A stretch of DNA of 32,219 bases from Clostridiales bacterium (lineage in GTDB: Bacteria > Bacillota > Clostridia > Christensenellales > Aristaeellaceae). Location: assembly GCA_015056315.1 (NCBI GenBank), contig SVGN01000031.1, forward strand, positions 1 through 32,219. The letters are read 5' to 3'. Below the pieces are notes generated by a model. It saw only the letters and a list, made by a program, of their open reading frames with translations. It was not told where the DNA came from and did no database searches. Position 1 is the stretch's first letter; every line of letters begins with the position of its first letter. Position numbers and translations under genes: made by a program. This document shows positions 7,884 through 15,563 of the stretch, piece after piece.

Positions 7884-8723
7884 CTACACCCGTTCCAGCA
7901 GGGTGAGCTGCTCCCGGCGTGGGCGGGCCGCCCCGGCGCAGAGGGTGCCCGGCAGCAGACCGGGCTTGGGCGTACCGTGGAAATCGCTGCCGCCGGAGAT
8001 GAGCAGCCCTTCGCCGGTGGCCAGCTCCGTCAGCACAGCGATCTCCTGCTCTGTGTAGCGGGAGTACCAGCATTCCATGCCCTGTATGCCCAGATGGAGC
8101 AGATCGTCAAGGCGGGGCAGCAGCTCCTCCCGGGTCTTGTGCCGCCTGCCCTCGCCGCCCATGGGGTGCGCCCATACCGGCACGCCCCCGGCAGCCAGGA
8201 TGGCCCGGATGGCCCCTGCCGCATCGATCCTGTCGTTGCCGCCCTTGAAGGGGTTCACGTACCTGGCCAGCACCTCCACCATGCTGTTGCCCAGCCCCTT
8301 TTGCAGCAGCAGGGTGCCGATGTGGGGCTTGCCTGGGCTTTTTTGGCTCAGGAGCCACTCCTCCTCCGCGGTCGAAAAGGTGATGCCATGCGCATCCCGC
8401 AGGTAGCGGAGCCGCCCCCGCAGCTTGTTCAGCCGCAGCTGCCGCCCTTCCTCGATGGCGGCATTCAGCAGCGCCCCGGCAGGGTCGATGCCGTAGCCCA
8501 GAATATGATACTTGCCCACCGCCGAGCGGCAGGAGAACTCCACCCCGGGAATGAACCGCATGCCCTCCGGCGGGTCGGCCAGCAGCATGGCAGCGCCCTC
8601 CACCGTGTCGTGGTCGGTGATGGCAAAGGTATCCACCTGCTCATCCCGAAGCAGCTGCACCAGCTGCTGTGGGGTGCAGGTACCGTCCGAGGCGGTGGTG
8701 TGCAGGTGCAGGTCGATGGCCAT
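7884..8723 (-). CDS. PHP-domain metal-dependent phosphoesterase
   Basis: This 279-residue protein is a stand-alone PHP domain enzyme of the YciV / RNase AM / 3',5'-nucleotide bisphosphatase group. These use a trinuclear metal centre to hydrolyse phosphate esters such as 3',5'-bisphosphonucleotides or short RNA 5' ends. Ligand motifs are present in order: DLHLHTTASDGT (residues 4-15), ITDHDTVEGA, PGVEFSC, VWAHPMG and GGSDFHGTPKPG. Length is normal for the family. AAAGGAAG precedes the ATG at a good distance. It is transcribed away from the ABC exporter from a promoter at 8761-8789. Substrate choice among PHP members cannot be read from the sequence. Confidence 0.88.
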   Translation of the reverse strand: MAIDLHLHTTASDGTCTPQQLVQLLRDEQVDTFAITDHDTVEGAAMLLADPPEGMRFIPGVEFSCRSAVGKYHILGYGIDPAGALLNAAIEEGRQLRLNKLRGRLRYLRDAHGITFSTAEEEWLLSQKSPGKPHIGTLLLQKGLGNSMVEVLARYVNPFKGGNDRIDAAGAIRAILAAGGVPVWAHPMGGEGRRHKTREELLPRLDDLLHLGIQGMECWYSRYTEQEIAVLTELATGEGLLISGGSDFHGTPKPGLLPGTLCAGAARPRREQLTLLERV

Positions 8724-8760
8724 TGGCAGCGCTTCCTTTCGTGGTTGGATTCACATCCCG

Positions 8761-8789
8761 ATGATACAACTTTTCCGCCGCCGGAGCAA
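8761..8789 (-). promoter_or_regulatory. Promoter of the PHP phosphoesterase gene
   Basis: Minus strand: TTGCTC (8789-8784), 17-bp spacer, TATCAT (8766-8761), 38 bp before the start codon. It lies back to back with the plus-strand promoter at 8802-8830, with the two -35 boxes only 12 bp apart. Confidence 0.55.
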
Positions 8790-8801
8790 GCGCCCTCCGG
8801 C

Positions 8802-8830
8802 TTGACACCCCCTGCCCGGGGCGGTAGAAT
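8802..8830 (+). promoter_or_regulatory. Near-consensus promoter of the ABC exporter operon
   Basis: TTGACA (8802-8807), exactly 17 bp, then TAGAAT (8825-8830). This is the best sigma-A promoter in the window. Transcription would start near 8837, giving a leader of about 430 nt before the first exporter gene at 9265. Confidence 0.8.
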
Positions 8831-8948
8831 GGTGGCACGCAACCATTGGACCAACGATACCAAAGACCGCAAAGGGGCATTTTGTACCGCAATGCGGCGG
8901 GCTATGTGCGTCGGGGCATGCGCTGCCCATAAGCGCTGATGCCGACCT

Positions 8949-9150
8949 CCGGCGATCGTGCGGGGAGCTGTACATGGGCGTATCCGCTGCCCGGAAGCGT
9001 AGCCGCCCCCGGCGATGCTGCGGGGAGCCGCATATGGATGTATACGCTGCCCGGAAGCGCAGCCGCCCACCGGCGATGCTGCGGGGAGCCGCACATGGAT
9101 GTATACGCTGCCCGGAAGCGCAGCCTCCCCCCCGGCGATGCTGCGGGGGC
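8949..9150 (+). repeat. 60-62 bp tandem repeat in the exporter leader
   Basis: Units start at 8949, 9009, 9070 and 9132 (the last is partial), so they are 60, 61 and 62 bp long, each growing by one base in the C-run at the unit junction. Each unit holds CCGGCGAT, GCGGGGAGC, an ATG.ATGTATACGC-like core and GCTGCCCGGAAGCGCAGC, which can fold as a GCTGC/GCAGC hairpin. The changing length breaks any reading frame across units, so the array is not coding. Confidence 0.8.
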
Positions 9151-9264
9151 CGGACGGAAGCCCAAGCTGTGCAGCCATCGTCCGGTATCCCCGAACCCCC
9201 TCGCAGCCTGCTGCAACGCCCCGCCCAAACCATCAGCCACCCCCGAAAGGAGCGAACACCGCCC

Positions 9265-10977
9265 ATGCGTACCGTATGGCGCTACATCCGACCCTATCTG
9301 CGCCGCATCAGCCTGCAGATGCTCATCAAGATCTCCGGCACGGTGATCGAGCTTTTTCTGCCTGCCATGCTTTCTGTGATCATCGACGAATACGCCCGCA
9401 AGCCCGGCGGCGAGCGGGGCGTGTGGCTCATGGGCGGCGCGATGGTGCTGGCCGCCCTGCTGGCCTGGCTGGGCAACTGCATCGCCAACCGGATGTCCAC
9501 CAGCATTACCAGGGAGATCACCCGCACGCTGCGGCGGGATCTGTTCAGCCGCATCACGGCGCTTTCTGCCGCCCAGCAGGACAGGCTCACCGATGCCTCC
9601 CTCATCTCCCGCCTGACCAGCGATACCTACAACGTACACAACATGATAGACCGCATGCAGCGGCTGGGCGTGCGCGCGCCCATGCTGCTGGTGGGCGGCA
9701 TCATCGTTTCGCTGGTGATGGAGCCGGTGCTGACGCTGGTGCTCATTGCCACGCTGCCGCTTTTGGCAGGCACGGTGATCTGGTCCTCCAAAAAGGGCGT
9801 GCCCCTGTTCACCTGGGTGCAGGAGGGGCAGGATCTTTTGGTGCGCAAGGTGCAGGAGAACATGACCGGTGCCAGGGTGATCCGTGCCCTGAGCCGCACC
9901 CGCTACGAGCAGGAGGATTTCGCCGCCGTCAACAGCGATCTGGCAGCCCGGCAGCGCAAGGCCGACCTGACCATGGCCCGCGTCAGCCCGCTGACCGGCT
10001 TCATCCTCAACGCCAGCCTGGCGCTGGTGGTGCTGGTGGGCGCATACCGGGTGCAGGCCGGGGTCATCGGCCCGGGCAAGATCATCTCGTTTCTTTCGTT
10101 CGTTACCATCATCCTCAATGCGTTGCTGATGGTGACCCGTATCTTTGTGATGTACTCCAAGGGCAGCGCCAGCGCAAAGCGCATCGAGCAGGTGCTGCTC
10201 ACCCAGCCGGAGCTGCTGCCCGCAGAGGCGGCGGGCCGGGAGGAGCCGTACCACATCGCCTTTGAGCACGTTACGTTCTCCTACAACAAGGGCCACAACA
10301 ATGTGGAGGATCTGGACTTTGCCCTCCTGCCCGGGCAGACCCTGGGCGTGATCGGCCCCACCGGCAGCGGCAAGAGCACCCTGCTCTCCCTGCTGATGCG
10401 CCAGTACGATGCCGACAGCGGGCAGATCCGCATCGACGGGCGGGATATCCGCTCCCTGAGCCCCGAGGAGCTGCACAGCAGGCTGGGCGTGGTGTTCCAG
10501 TACGATTTCCTCATGGCCGATACCATCCGGGAAAACATCCGCTTTGGCAGAGCGCTCTCCGAGAAAGCCATCCTGGAGGCGGTGGAGTGCGCCCAGGCCG
10601 GCTTCATCCACGAAAAGGAGGGCGGGCTGGAGGCGGAGCTGAACGTGCGGGGCCACAACCTTTCCGGCGGGCAGCAGCAGCGTGTGCTCATCTGCCGTGC
10701 GCTGGCGGGCGACCCCCGCATCCTTCTCTTGGACGACTGCTCCTCTGCGCTGGATTTCCGCACCGACCGGGAGCTGCGCCATGCGCTCCGGGAGCGGCAC
10801 GGCCAGGCCACCACAGTGATCGTGGCCCAGCGGGTATCCTCCGTGATGGCCGCCGACCTGATCCTGGTGATGGACAAGGGCCGGATCATCGGCAAGGGCA
10901 CCCACGGGCAGCTGCTCACCACCTGCCCCATGTACCGGGAGCTTTGCCAATTGCAGCTGGGAGGTGAGGCAGCATGA
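9265..10977 (+). CDS. ABC exporter half-transporter, degenerate-site subunit
   Basis: This 570-residue protein fuses a six-helix type IV exporter membrane domain (about 1-310) to an ATPase domain. Visible are Walker A GPTGSGKST (364-372), the Q-loop VFQYD, a canonical signature LSGGQ (466-470) and Walker B ILLLDD ending at D490. The residue after Walker B is D491 instead of the catalytic Glu, and the switch His is replaced by Q522 (VAQRVSS). These two changes mark the non-catalytic half of heterodimeric exporters such as TM287/288 and BmrCD. Substrates of such pairs are often drugs, lipids or peptides; none can be assigned. The start at MRTVWRYIRP has GAAAGGAG upstream; an open frame further upstream runs through frame-breaking tandem repeats and is rejected. 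The stop overlaps the next gene (ATGA). Confidence 0.92.
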   Translation: MRTVWRYIRPYLRRISLQMLIKISGTVIELFLPAMLSVIIDEYARKPGGERGVWLMGGAMVLAALLAWLGNCIANRMSTSITREITRTLRRDLFSRITALSAAQQDRLTDASLISRLTSDTYNVHNMIDRMQRLGVRAPMLLVGGIIVSLVMEPVLTLVLIATLPLLAGTVIWSSKKGVPLFTWVQEGQDLLVRKVQENMTGARVIRALSRTRYEQEDFAAVNSDLAARQRKADLTMARVSPLTGFILNASLALVVLVGAYRVQAGVIGPGKIISFLSFVTIILNALLMVTRIFVMYSKGSASAKRIEQVLLTQPELLPAEAAGREEPYHIAFEHVTFSYNKGHNNVEDLDFALLPGQTLGVIGPTGSGKSTLLSLLMRQYDADSGQIRIDGRDIRSLSPEELHSRLGVVFQYDFLMADTIRENIRFGRALSEKAILEAVECAQAGFIHEKEGGLEAELNVRGHNLSGGQQQRVLICRALAGDPRILLLDDCSSALDFRTDRELRHALRERHGQATTVIVAQRVSSVMAADLILVMDKGRIIGKGTHGQLLTTCPMYRELCQLQLGGEAA

Positions 10978-12767
10978 ACCGAGGCCGCGGCCGCGGGCCT
11001 GCCTTTGCCCGCCCCAAGGAAAAAACCGGCGTCGTGCTGCTGAAGCTCTGGCGCTATTTGGCCAGATACCGTTGGATCATTCTTCTGGCGGCGCTGCTCT
11101 CCATTGCAGGCAATGCACTGGGGCTGGTATCGCCGCGCCTTTCCGGCGCTGCCATCAACGCCATTGAGCACGAAAGCGGGGTACAGTTCCCGGTGGTCAT
11201 CCGCTATGTGGCGGCCATGGTGGCGGTGGCGGGCGCTTCCTCGCTGATCTCCTGGGGCCTCTCGGCCATCATGATCCGGCTGAGCCGGAACGTGGTGAGC
11301 AAGATGCGCAAGGATCTCTTCGACCACCTGACCACCCTGCCCATCTCCTTCTTCGATACCCACCAGACCGGCGATGTGCTCTCCATCCTCTCCTACGATG
11401 TGGATACGGTGGGCGCTACCCTCTCCACCGACCTGACACAGATCATATCCAGCTTTGTTACGGTGGTGGGGTCGTTCATCATGATGGTCTCCATTGCGCC
11501 CCAGCTGCTGCTGGTGTTTGCGGTGACCATTCCCCTGTCGCTGCTGATCACCCGTTGGCGGGCAAAGATCGTGCGGCCGCTGTTTTCCAAGCGCAGCCGT
11601 ATGCTGGGAGCCATGAACGGCTACAGTGAAGAGACCGTGGGCGGACTGAAGACCATACGCGCCTACCACCAGGAGCAGGAGTTCAACGACCGCTTCAAGC
11701 TCCACAACGACAACGCGGTGGATGCCACCTGGCACGCCGACCACACCGCCGCCATCACCGGCCCCACGGTGAACCTGATCAACAACCTGAGCCTGGCAGC
11801 GGTGAGCGTTTTCGGTGCGCTTTTGTACATGGGCGGCAGCATCCTTCTGGGCGATGTAAGCTCCTTTGTGCTCTACAGCCGCAAGTTTTCCGGCCCCATC
11901 AACGAGTTTGCCAACATCCTGGCAGAGATCCAGTCCACGCTGGCGGCTGCGGAGCGGGTGCTGGGCCTGCTCTCGCTGGAGCCGGAGCCTGCCGACAGCC
12001 CGGAGGCCCTGCCCATACCCCAATGCCGGGGCGAGGTGACCTTCGAGGATGTATCCTTCGGCTATACCGACGATGCGACCGTGCTCCACAACATCTCCTT
12101 TACCGCAAAGCCCGGGCAGGTGATCGCCATCGTAGGCGAGACCGGCTGCGGCAAGACCACCCTCATCAATCTGCTGATGCGCTTCTACGATGTATCCTCC
12201 GGGCGCATCCTGCTGGATGGCAGAGACATACGCACCCTGCGCCGTGAGGAGCTGCGCCGCCAGTTTACCATGGTGCTGCAGGATACCTGGCTCTTTGACG
12301 GCACCGTGCAGGAGAACATCGCCTACGGGCGGGACGGCGTTACCCGGCAGGATGTGGAGGCCGCCGCAAAGGCAGCCCACATCCATGAAATGATCCTCTC
12401 GCTGCCGGATGGGTACGATACGGTGGTCACCGGCAGCGGCAACAGCATCTCCAAGGGGCAGAAGCAGCTGATGACCATCGCCCGGGCCATGCTGATCCAC
12501 TCCCCCATGCTGATACTGGACGAAGCCACCTCCAATGTGGATACCCAGACCGAGCGCCGCATACAGGATGCCATGCTGCGCCTGATGCAGGGCAGGACCT
12601 GCTTCATCATTGCCCACCGGCTGAGCACCATAACCGGGGCGGATCGCATCCTGGTGATGGACAAGGGCCGCATCGTGGAAAGCGGCACCCACCGGGAGCT
12701 GCTGCAAAAGGGCGGGGCGTACAGCGAGCTGTACCATGCCCAGTTCGACCGGGTGGAGGGGGCGTGA
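10974..12767 (+). CDS. ABC exporter half-transporter, catalytic-site subunit
   Basis: The 597-residue partner has a membrane domain (about 30-340) and an ATPase domain with Walker A GETGCGKTT (388-396), Q-loop VLQDTW, Walker B LILDE with the catalytic E517, and switch H548 (IIAHRLST). Its signature is ISKGQ (492-496) rather than LSGGQ. In the heterodimer its complete Walker A/B/His set would face the intact LSGGQ of the first subunit, making one working ATP site, while its altered signature faces the partner's D491/Q522 site. The 4-bp ATGA overlap indicates translational coupling and fixed 1:1 synthesis. A terminator-like hairpin begins 16 bp after the stop. Confidence 0.92.
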   Translation: MNRGRGRGPAFARPKEKTGVVLLKLWRYLARYRWIILLAALLSIAGNALGLVSPRLSGAAINAIEHESGVQFPVVIRYVAAMVAVAGASSLISWGLSAIMIRLSRNVVSKMRKDLFDHLTTLPISFFDTHQTGDVLSILSYDVDTVGATLSTDLTQIISSFVTVVGSFIMMVSIAPQLLLVFAVTIPLSLLITRWRAKIVRPLFSKRSRMLGAMNGYSEETVGGLKTIRAYHQEQEFNDRFKLHNDNAVDATWHADHTAAITGPTVNLINNLSLAAVSVFGALLYMGGSILLGDVSSFVLYSRKFSGPINEFANILAEIQSTLAAAERVLGLLSLEPEPADSPEALPIPQCRGEVTFEDVSFGYTDDATVLHNISFTAKPGQVIAIVGETGCGKTTLINLLMRFYDVSSGRILLDGRDIRTLRREELRRQFTMVLQDTWLFDGTVQENIAYGRDGVTRQDVEAAAKAAHIHEMILSLPDGYDTVVTGSGNSISKGQKQLMTIARAMLIHSPMLILDEATSNVDTQTERRIQDAMLRLMQGRTCFIIAHRLSTITGADRILVMDKGRIVESGTHRELLQKGGAYSELYHAQFDRVEGA

Positions 12768-12783
12768 AGGTGCCCTCGTTTCC

Positions 12784-12810
12784 GGCTCCCTCTGAAGAGG
12801 GAGCCTTTTT
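12784..12810 (+). terminator. Intrinsic terminator of the ABC exporter operon, derived from an R1 hairpin
   Basis: GGCTCCCTC-TGAA-GAGGGAGCC (12784-12805) forms a 9-bp stem with a tetraloop, followed directly by TTTTT (12806-12810). It is the second hairpin of the R1 repeat family, here with a U-tract that most other copies lack. Confidence 0.85.
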
Positions 12811-13737
12811 GGTAGGTGGGGGTGCTGCTGTAGCGGGGCTGCGTGCCCGGGTTGGGTGGGTGTGCGCACCGGGAGTTGGGCAGCGATCGGCACCCTCAGT
12901 CACCCTTCGGGTGACAGTTCCCTCTAAAGAGGAGAGCCTTGTGGGGATCGGGGGCTGGCATAGCGGGGCTGCGTGCCCGGGTTGGGTGATAGGCAACCCC
13001 CGGGAGGTCGCCAACTGCACAGGCTCCCTTGCCAAAGGGAGCTCCCGCCGTAGGCGGGTGAGGGATTCAACGCCCATCCGCAGTTGCCTCACACCGCCAC
13101 GGCGGGGCTGTCCCGCCCGGCTTGGCGGATGCCGGAATCCCCCCGTCTCGCCTGCGGCGAGCCACCCCCCTTTGGCAAGGGCGGGCTGCTGAGGTGGGCG
13201 TTGCCGGAGCAATGCGCTCCACCCAACTTGGGTGATAGGCAACCCCCGGGCAGGGTCTGCGATCGGCACCCTCAGTCACCCTTCGGGTGACAGCTCCCTC
13301 TAAAGAGGAGAGCCTTGTGGGGATCGGGCGCTGCCGTAGCGGGTCTGCGTTGCCCCGGGATGGGTGATAGGCAACCCCCGGGAGGTCGCCAACTGCACAG
13401 GCTCCCTTGCCAAAGGGAGCTCCCGCCGTAGGCGGGTGAGGGATTCAACGCCCAACCGCAGTTGCCTCACACCGCCACGGCGGGGCTGTCCCGCCCGGCT
13501 TGTCGGATGCCGGAATCCCCCCGTCTCGCCTGCGGCGAGCCACCCCCCTTTGGCAAGGGCGGGCTGCGGAGGTGGGCGTTGCCGGAGCAATGCGCTCCAC
13601 CCGGCTTGGGTGATAGGCAACCCCCGGGCAGGGTCTGCGATCGGCACCCTCAGTCACCCTTCGGGTGACAGCTCCCTCTTTAGAGGGAGCCTCGTATGGG
13701 GCGCCGGTAAAACGACAAGAGTCACCAAAAGAAAACC
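12811..13737. repeat. Repeat field with a 376-378 bp tandem duplication
   Basis: No gene is seen. A composite unit starts at 12884, recurs at 13260 and begins a third, truncated copy at 13638 (spacings 376 and 378 bp). In order the unit contains a forward R1 copy with stem TCACCC-TTC-GGGTGA, a reverse R1-type copy (stem CCCGCC-TAC-GGCGGG next to GAGGGATTCAACGCC) and a reverse R2 copy (CTCGCC-TGC-GGCGAG next to GGCAAGGGCGGGCTG). The two full copies differ at only a few bases. The field separates the convergent exporter and pilus operons. Confidence 0.8.
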
Positions 13738-13778
13738 ACAAAAACAGACCGCTGACAGCTCCTGTCAACGGTCTGTTT
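13738..13778 (-). terminator. Strong intrinsic terminator of the pilus operon
   Basis: On the minus strand a 10-bp outer stem (AAACAGACCG with CGGTCTGTTT, 13742-13751 and 13769-13778) continues after one mismatch into a 6-bp inner stem with a 3-nt loop, followed by a T-rich tract (TTTTTGTGGTTTTC). It lies 2 bp past the stop codon of the last operon gene. Confidence 0.92.
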
Positions 13779-13780
13779 CT

Positions 13781-14665
13781 TTATTCCCCGGGCACCACCG
13801 GGATCTCCCGGGTGAGCACGCATCGGGCGGTAACGCGCGTTCTGCCGCCGATGGTGCAGGTGACCAGCGTGAGCGGGTAATCGGTGCCCATCAGCTCTTC
13901 CACCTGATTGGGCTTGAGGATCTCGATCTCTGCCAGCGCATAGCAGAAAACATTGCCTGCCACATCCGTAAAGGTGACCTCCGCTCCGGCGGGCAGATTT
14001 TTGATGTTGCCCAGATGGGTCACATAGTTATGGGCCACGATGATCAGGTCGCCCTGATAGGCCGAGCCGGAGAAGCGGCAGGGGGCGATCTTCAGCTTGC
14101 GGTAGCTCCACTCCTGCATCACCGGCAGCTCCAGCCCCAGATCAGGGATGCGCAGGGTACCGATGTAGGCATGGCCATCCACCTCCACGATGGGCATCTC
14201 CATCTCCGGGTACAGCTGATAGTCCGGCACGAAGGTGGGCTCGGGCAGCAGGCCGCCGGGCAGAAGGGTCTCCCAGGGAGCCAGCGTTGCCCCCGGGGCC
14301 AGCGAAGTGACCGGCACCAGCGTAGCACCCGGCTCCAGCGTTTCGCCCGGGCCGGGGGTGCTGCCGGGCAGCACCGTGCCCTGCGCACCATCCGGGGCAG
14401 CCGGATCAACCGGAGCAGCCGCAGCACCGGGAACCGTTGCCCCGCCGGGAGCGGTATCTCCGGCTGTGCTGCCGGGATCACCCACCCCACCGCCGGAGCC
14501 GCCTGCCCCACCGCCGGAGGCAGCGCCGCTGAGCAGGCTGACCACATGAGCGGAGCTTTCGCCTGCGGTCAGCTCGGTATGCATGTTATAGACCGTAAGG
14601 GCAAGGGCTGCCGCCAGCAGCAGCAGCCCCGTGATGATGAATGCGTTTCCCTTGCGTTTACTCAT
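13781..14665 (-). CDS. Sortase on a long Pro/Gly/Ala/Thr-rich stalk
   Basis: This 294-residue membrane-anchored transpeptidase has an N-terminal signal anchor (about 8-26), a low-complexity stalk (about 45-145) built from PGAT/PGST/PGET-like steps, and a C-terminal sortase domain (about 155-290). Catalytic residues are H212 (LIIVAHNY), C270 (LTLVTC) and probably R277 (TRVTARC). It has no C-terminal membrane helix, unlike class C enzymes, so it is closer to class B/D-type or housekeeping sortases; the exact class is uncertain. The start MSKRKGN overlaps the preceding gene by 8 bp (ATGAGTAA), and a longer in-frame version would lie inside that gene. As last gene of the pilus operon it may anchor the finished pilus to peptidoglycan or process the variant IPQTG signal. 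Confidence 0.85.
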   Translation of the reverse strand: MSKRKGNAFIITGLLLLAAALALTVYNMHTELTAGESSAHVVSLLSGAASGGGAGGSGGGVGDPGSTAGDTAPGGATVPGAAAAPVDPAAPDGAQGTVLPGSTPGPGETLEPGATLVPVTSLAPGATLAPWETLLPGGLLPEPTFVPDYQLYPEMEMPIVEVDGHAYIGTLRIPDLGLELPVMQEWSYRKLKIAPCRFSGSAYQGDLIIVAHNYVTHLGNIKNLPAGAEVTFTDVAGNVFCYALAEIEILKPNQVEELMGTDYPLTLVTCTIGGRTRVTARCVLTREIPVVPGE

Positions 14666-15557
14666 TTTCGCTGCCCCACTTCCGGCGGAGCACCAGCCCC
14701 GTGAGCACCAAGGCAATGCCCAGCACCGCCAGCAGCGGCACCGGCCACCACACCAGACCCGTCTGGGGGATATCCGGCGGCGGGGTGGGCGTATCGATGC
14801 GGGTATTGGTAATGGTGAGCGCGCCTTCCGCTTCGCCGTAGGTGGGCTTGTAGCCATTGGGCACGTTCAGCTCCGATACCGTCCATTCATGGGCGGCAGA
14901 CAGGCTCTCAAAGGTATGCGACCAGCTCTTCTCTGCGGTGAGCTCTACGGTGGTGTACAGCTGCCCGTCGCAATACAGCGCAGCCATGATGCTGCCGGGG
15001 CGGCCAGAGCCATTGCCATCGTTGCTCCAGTATTTGAAGACCCGCACATCCCGGATCACATCGCCCTTGGAGAACTTCACATCGGCATAAACATCGTACT
15101 GCCACTTGCCATCGGTCTTGCCGGGCAGGGAGATCATCATGGGGGCGAATTCGTAGGCCACCACGCCCACCTCCAGCGGCAGGCCCGTTACCAGATACAG
15201 GCCCGGCTCCAGATCTTCCATCGCAGCAAGGCCCTGCTGATCGGTCATGGCGGCATCGGTGGCCTCCTCCGTCTGGGCAGAGAGCAGCTGGGCCAGCGCC
15301 ATCCACTGGGCGGCGCTTTCGGTGCGGTTCAGATCCGCATCGCCCACATCCCAGCCGGGCAGCAGCGCATACGCGCCATGCTCATTGACAGATGCCACCC
15401 GGTAGGCCGAGAAGCAGGCCCCGGCCAGCGGGGTGCCCCCATCCGCAAAATGCAGCGTAAGGGATGCGGCGTGGTCGGGATCCACCGCTTCGGCCTGTGC
15501 AAACACAGGCAGCAGCAGACAAAGCACGAGGCAAAGCAAGGTCATTCTTTTTTTCAT
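14658..15557 (-). CDS. Minor pilin / SpaA-type cell-wall-anchored protein with IPQTG motif
   Basis: The 299-residue product has a signal peptide (MKKRMTLLCLVLCLLLPVFAQAEA), an N-terminal prealbumin/SpaA-like domain (ACFSAYRVASV to about residue 170, with PGLYLVTGLPL), a Cna-B domain (about 175-255; strand VRVFKYW, Glu-containing WTVSELNVPNGY, and the ITNTR end) and a C-terminal sorting region: IPQTG (263-267), hydrophobic helix and RRKWGSENE tail. Cna-B domains normally form Lys-Asn isopeptide bonds. It probably caps or anchors the pilus. Its motif differs from the LPETG of the other two substrates, which may set the sortase used. GGTAGGTGAG overlaps the stop of the upstream sortase gene, indicating coupling. 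Confidence 0.85.
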   Translation of the reverse strand: MKKRMTLLCLVLCLLLPVFAQAEAVDPDHAASLTLHFADGGTPLAGACFSAYRVASVNEHGAYALLPGWDVGDADLNRTESAAQWMALAQLLSAQTEEATDAAMTDQQGLAAMEDLEPGLYLVTGLPLEVGVVAYEFAPMMISLPGKTDGKWQYDVYADVKFSKGDVIRDVRVFKYWSNDGNGSGRPGSIMAALYCDGQLYTTVELTAEKSWSHTFESLSAAHEWTVSELNVPNGYKPTYGEAEGALTITNTRIDTPTPPPDIPQTGLVWWPVPLLAVLGIALVLTGLVLRRKWGSENE

Positions 15558-15563
15558 GCCTGC

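Noticed and set aside
8829..8939. Leader peptide of 37 codons after the exporter promoter
   Set aside because: Its first ATG overlaps the -10 box and would not be transcribed; later ATGs in the frame have no well-spaced ribosome site.
8974..9264. Longer N-terminus for the first ABC subunit
   Set aside because: The extension runs through 60-62 bp repeats whose length changes break the frame from unit to unit, and GAAAGGAG lies just before the ATG at 9265.
8902..12893. Long minus-strand frames opposite the ABC genes
   Set aside because: They are Gln/His/Gly-rich shadows of two complete ABC half-transporters with all motifs.
12607..13269. Minus-strand frame of about 220 codons between exporter and pilus operon
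   Set aside because: It runs through R1/R2 repeats and a terminator, is Pro/Arg-rich and has no start signal.
13260..13692. Mobile element or insertion sequence in the repeat field
   Set aside because: No transposase frame, no clear terminal inverted repeats and no target-site duplication could be seen; recorded as composite repeats instead.
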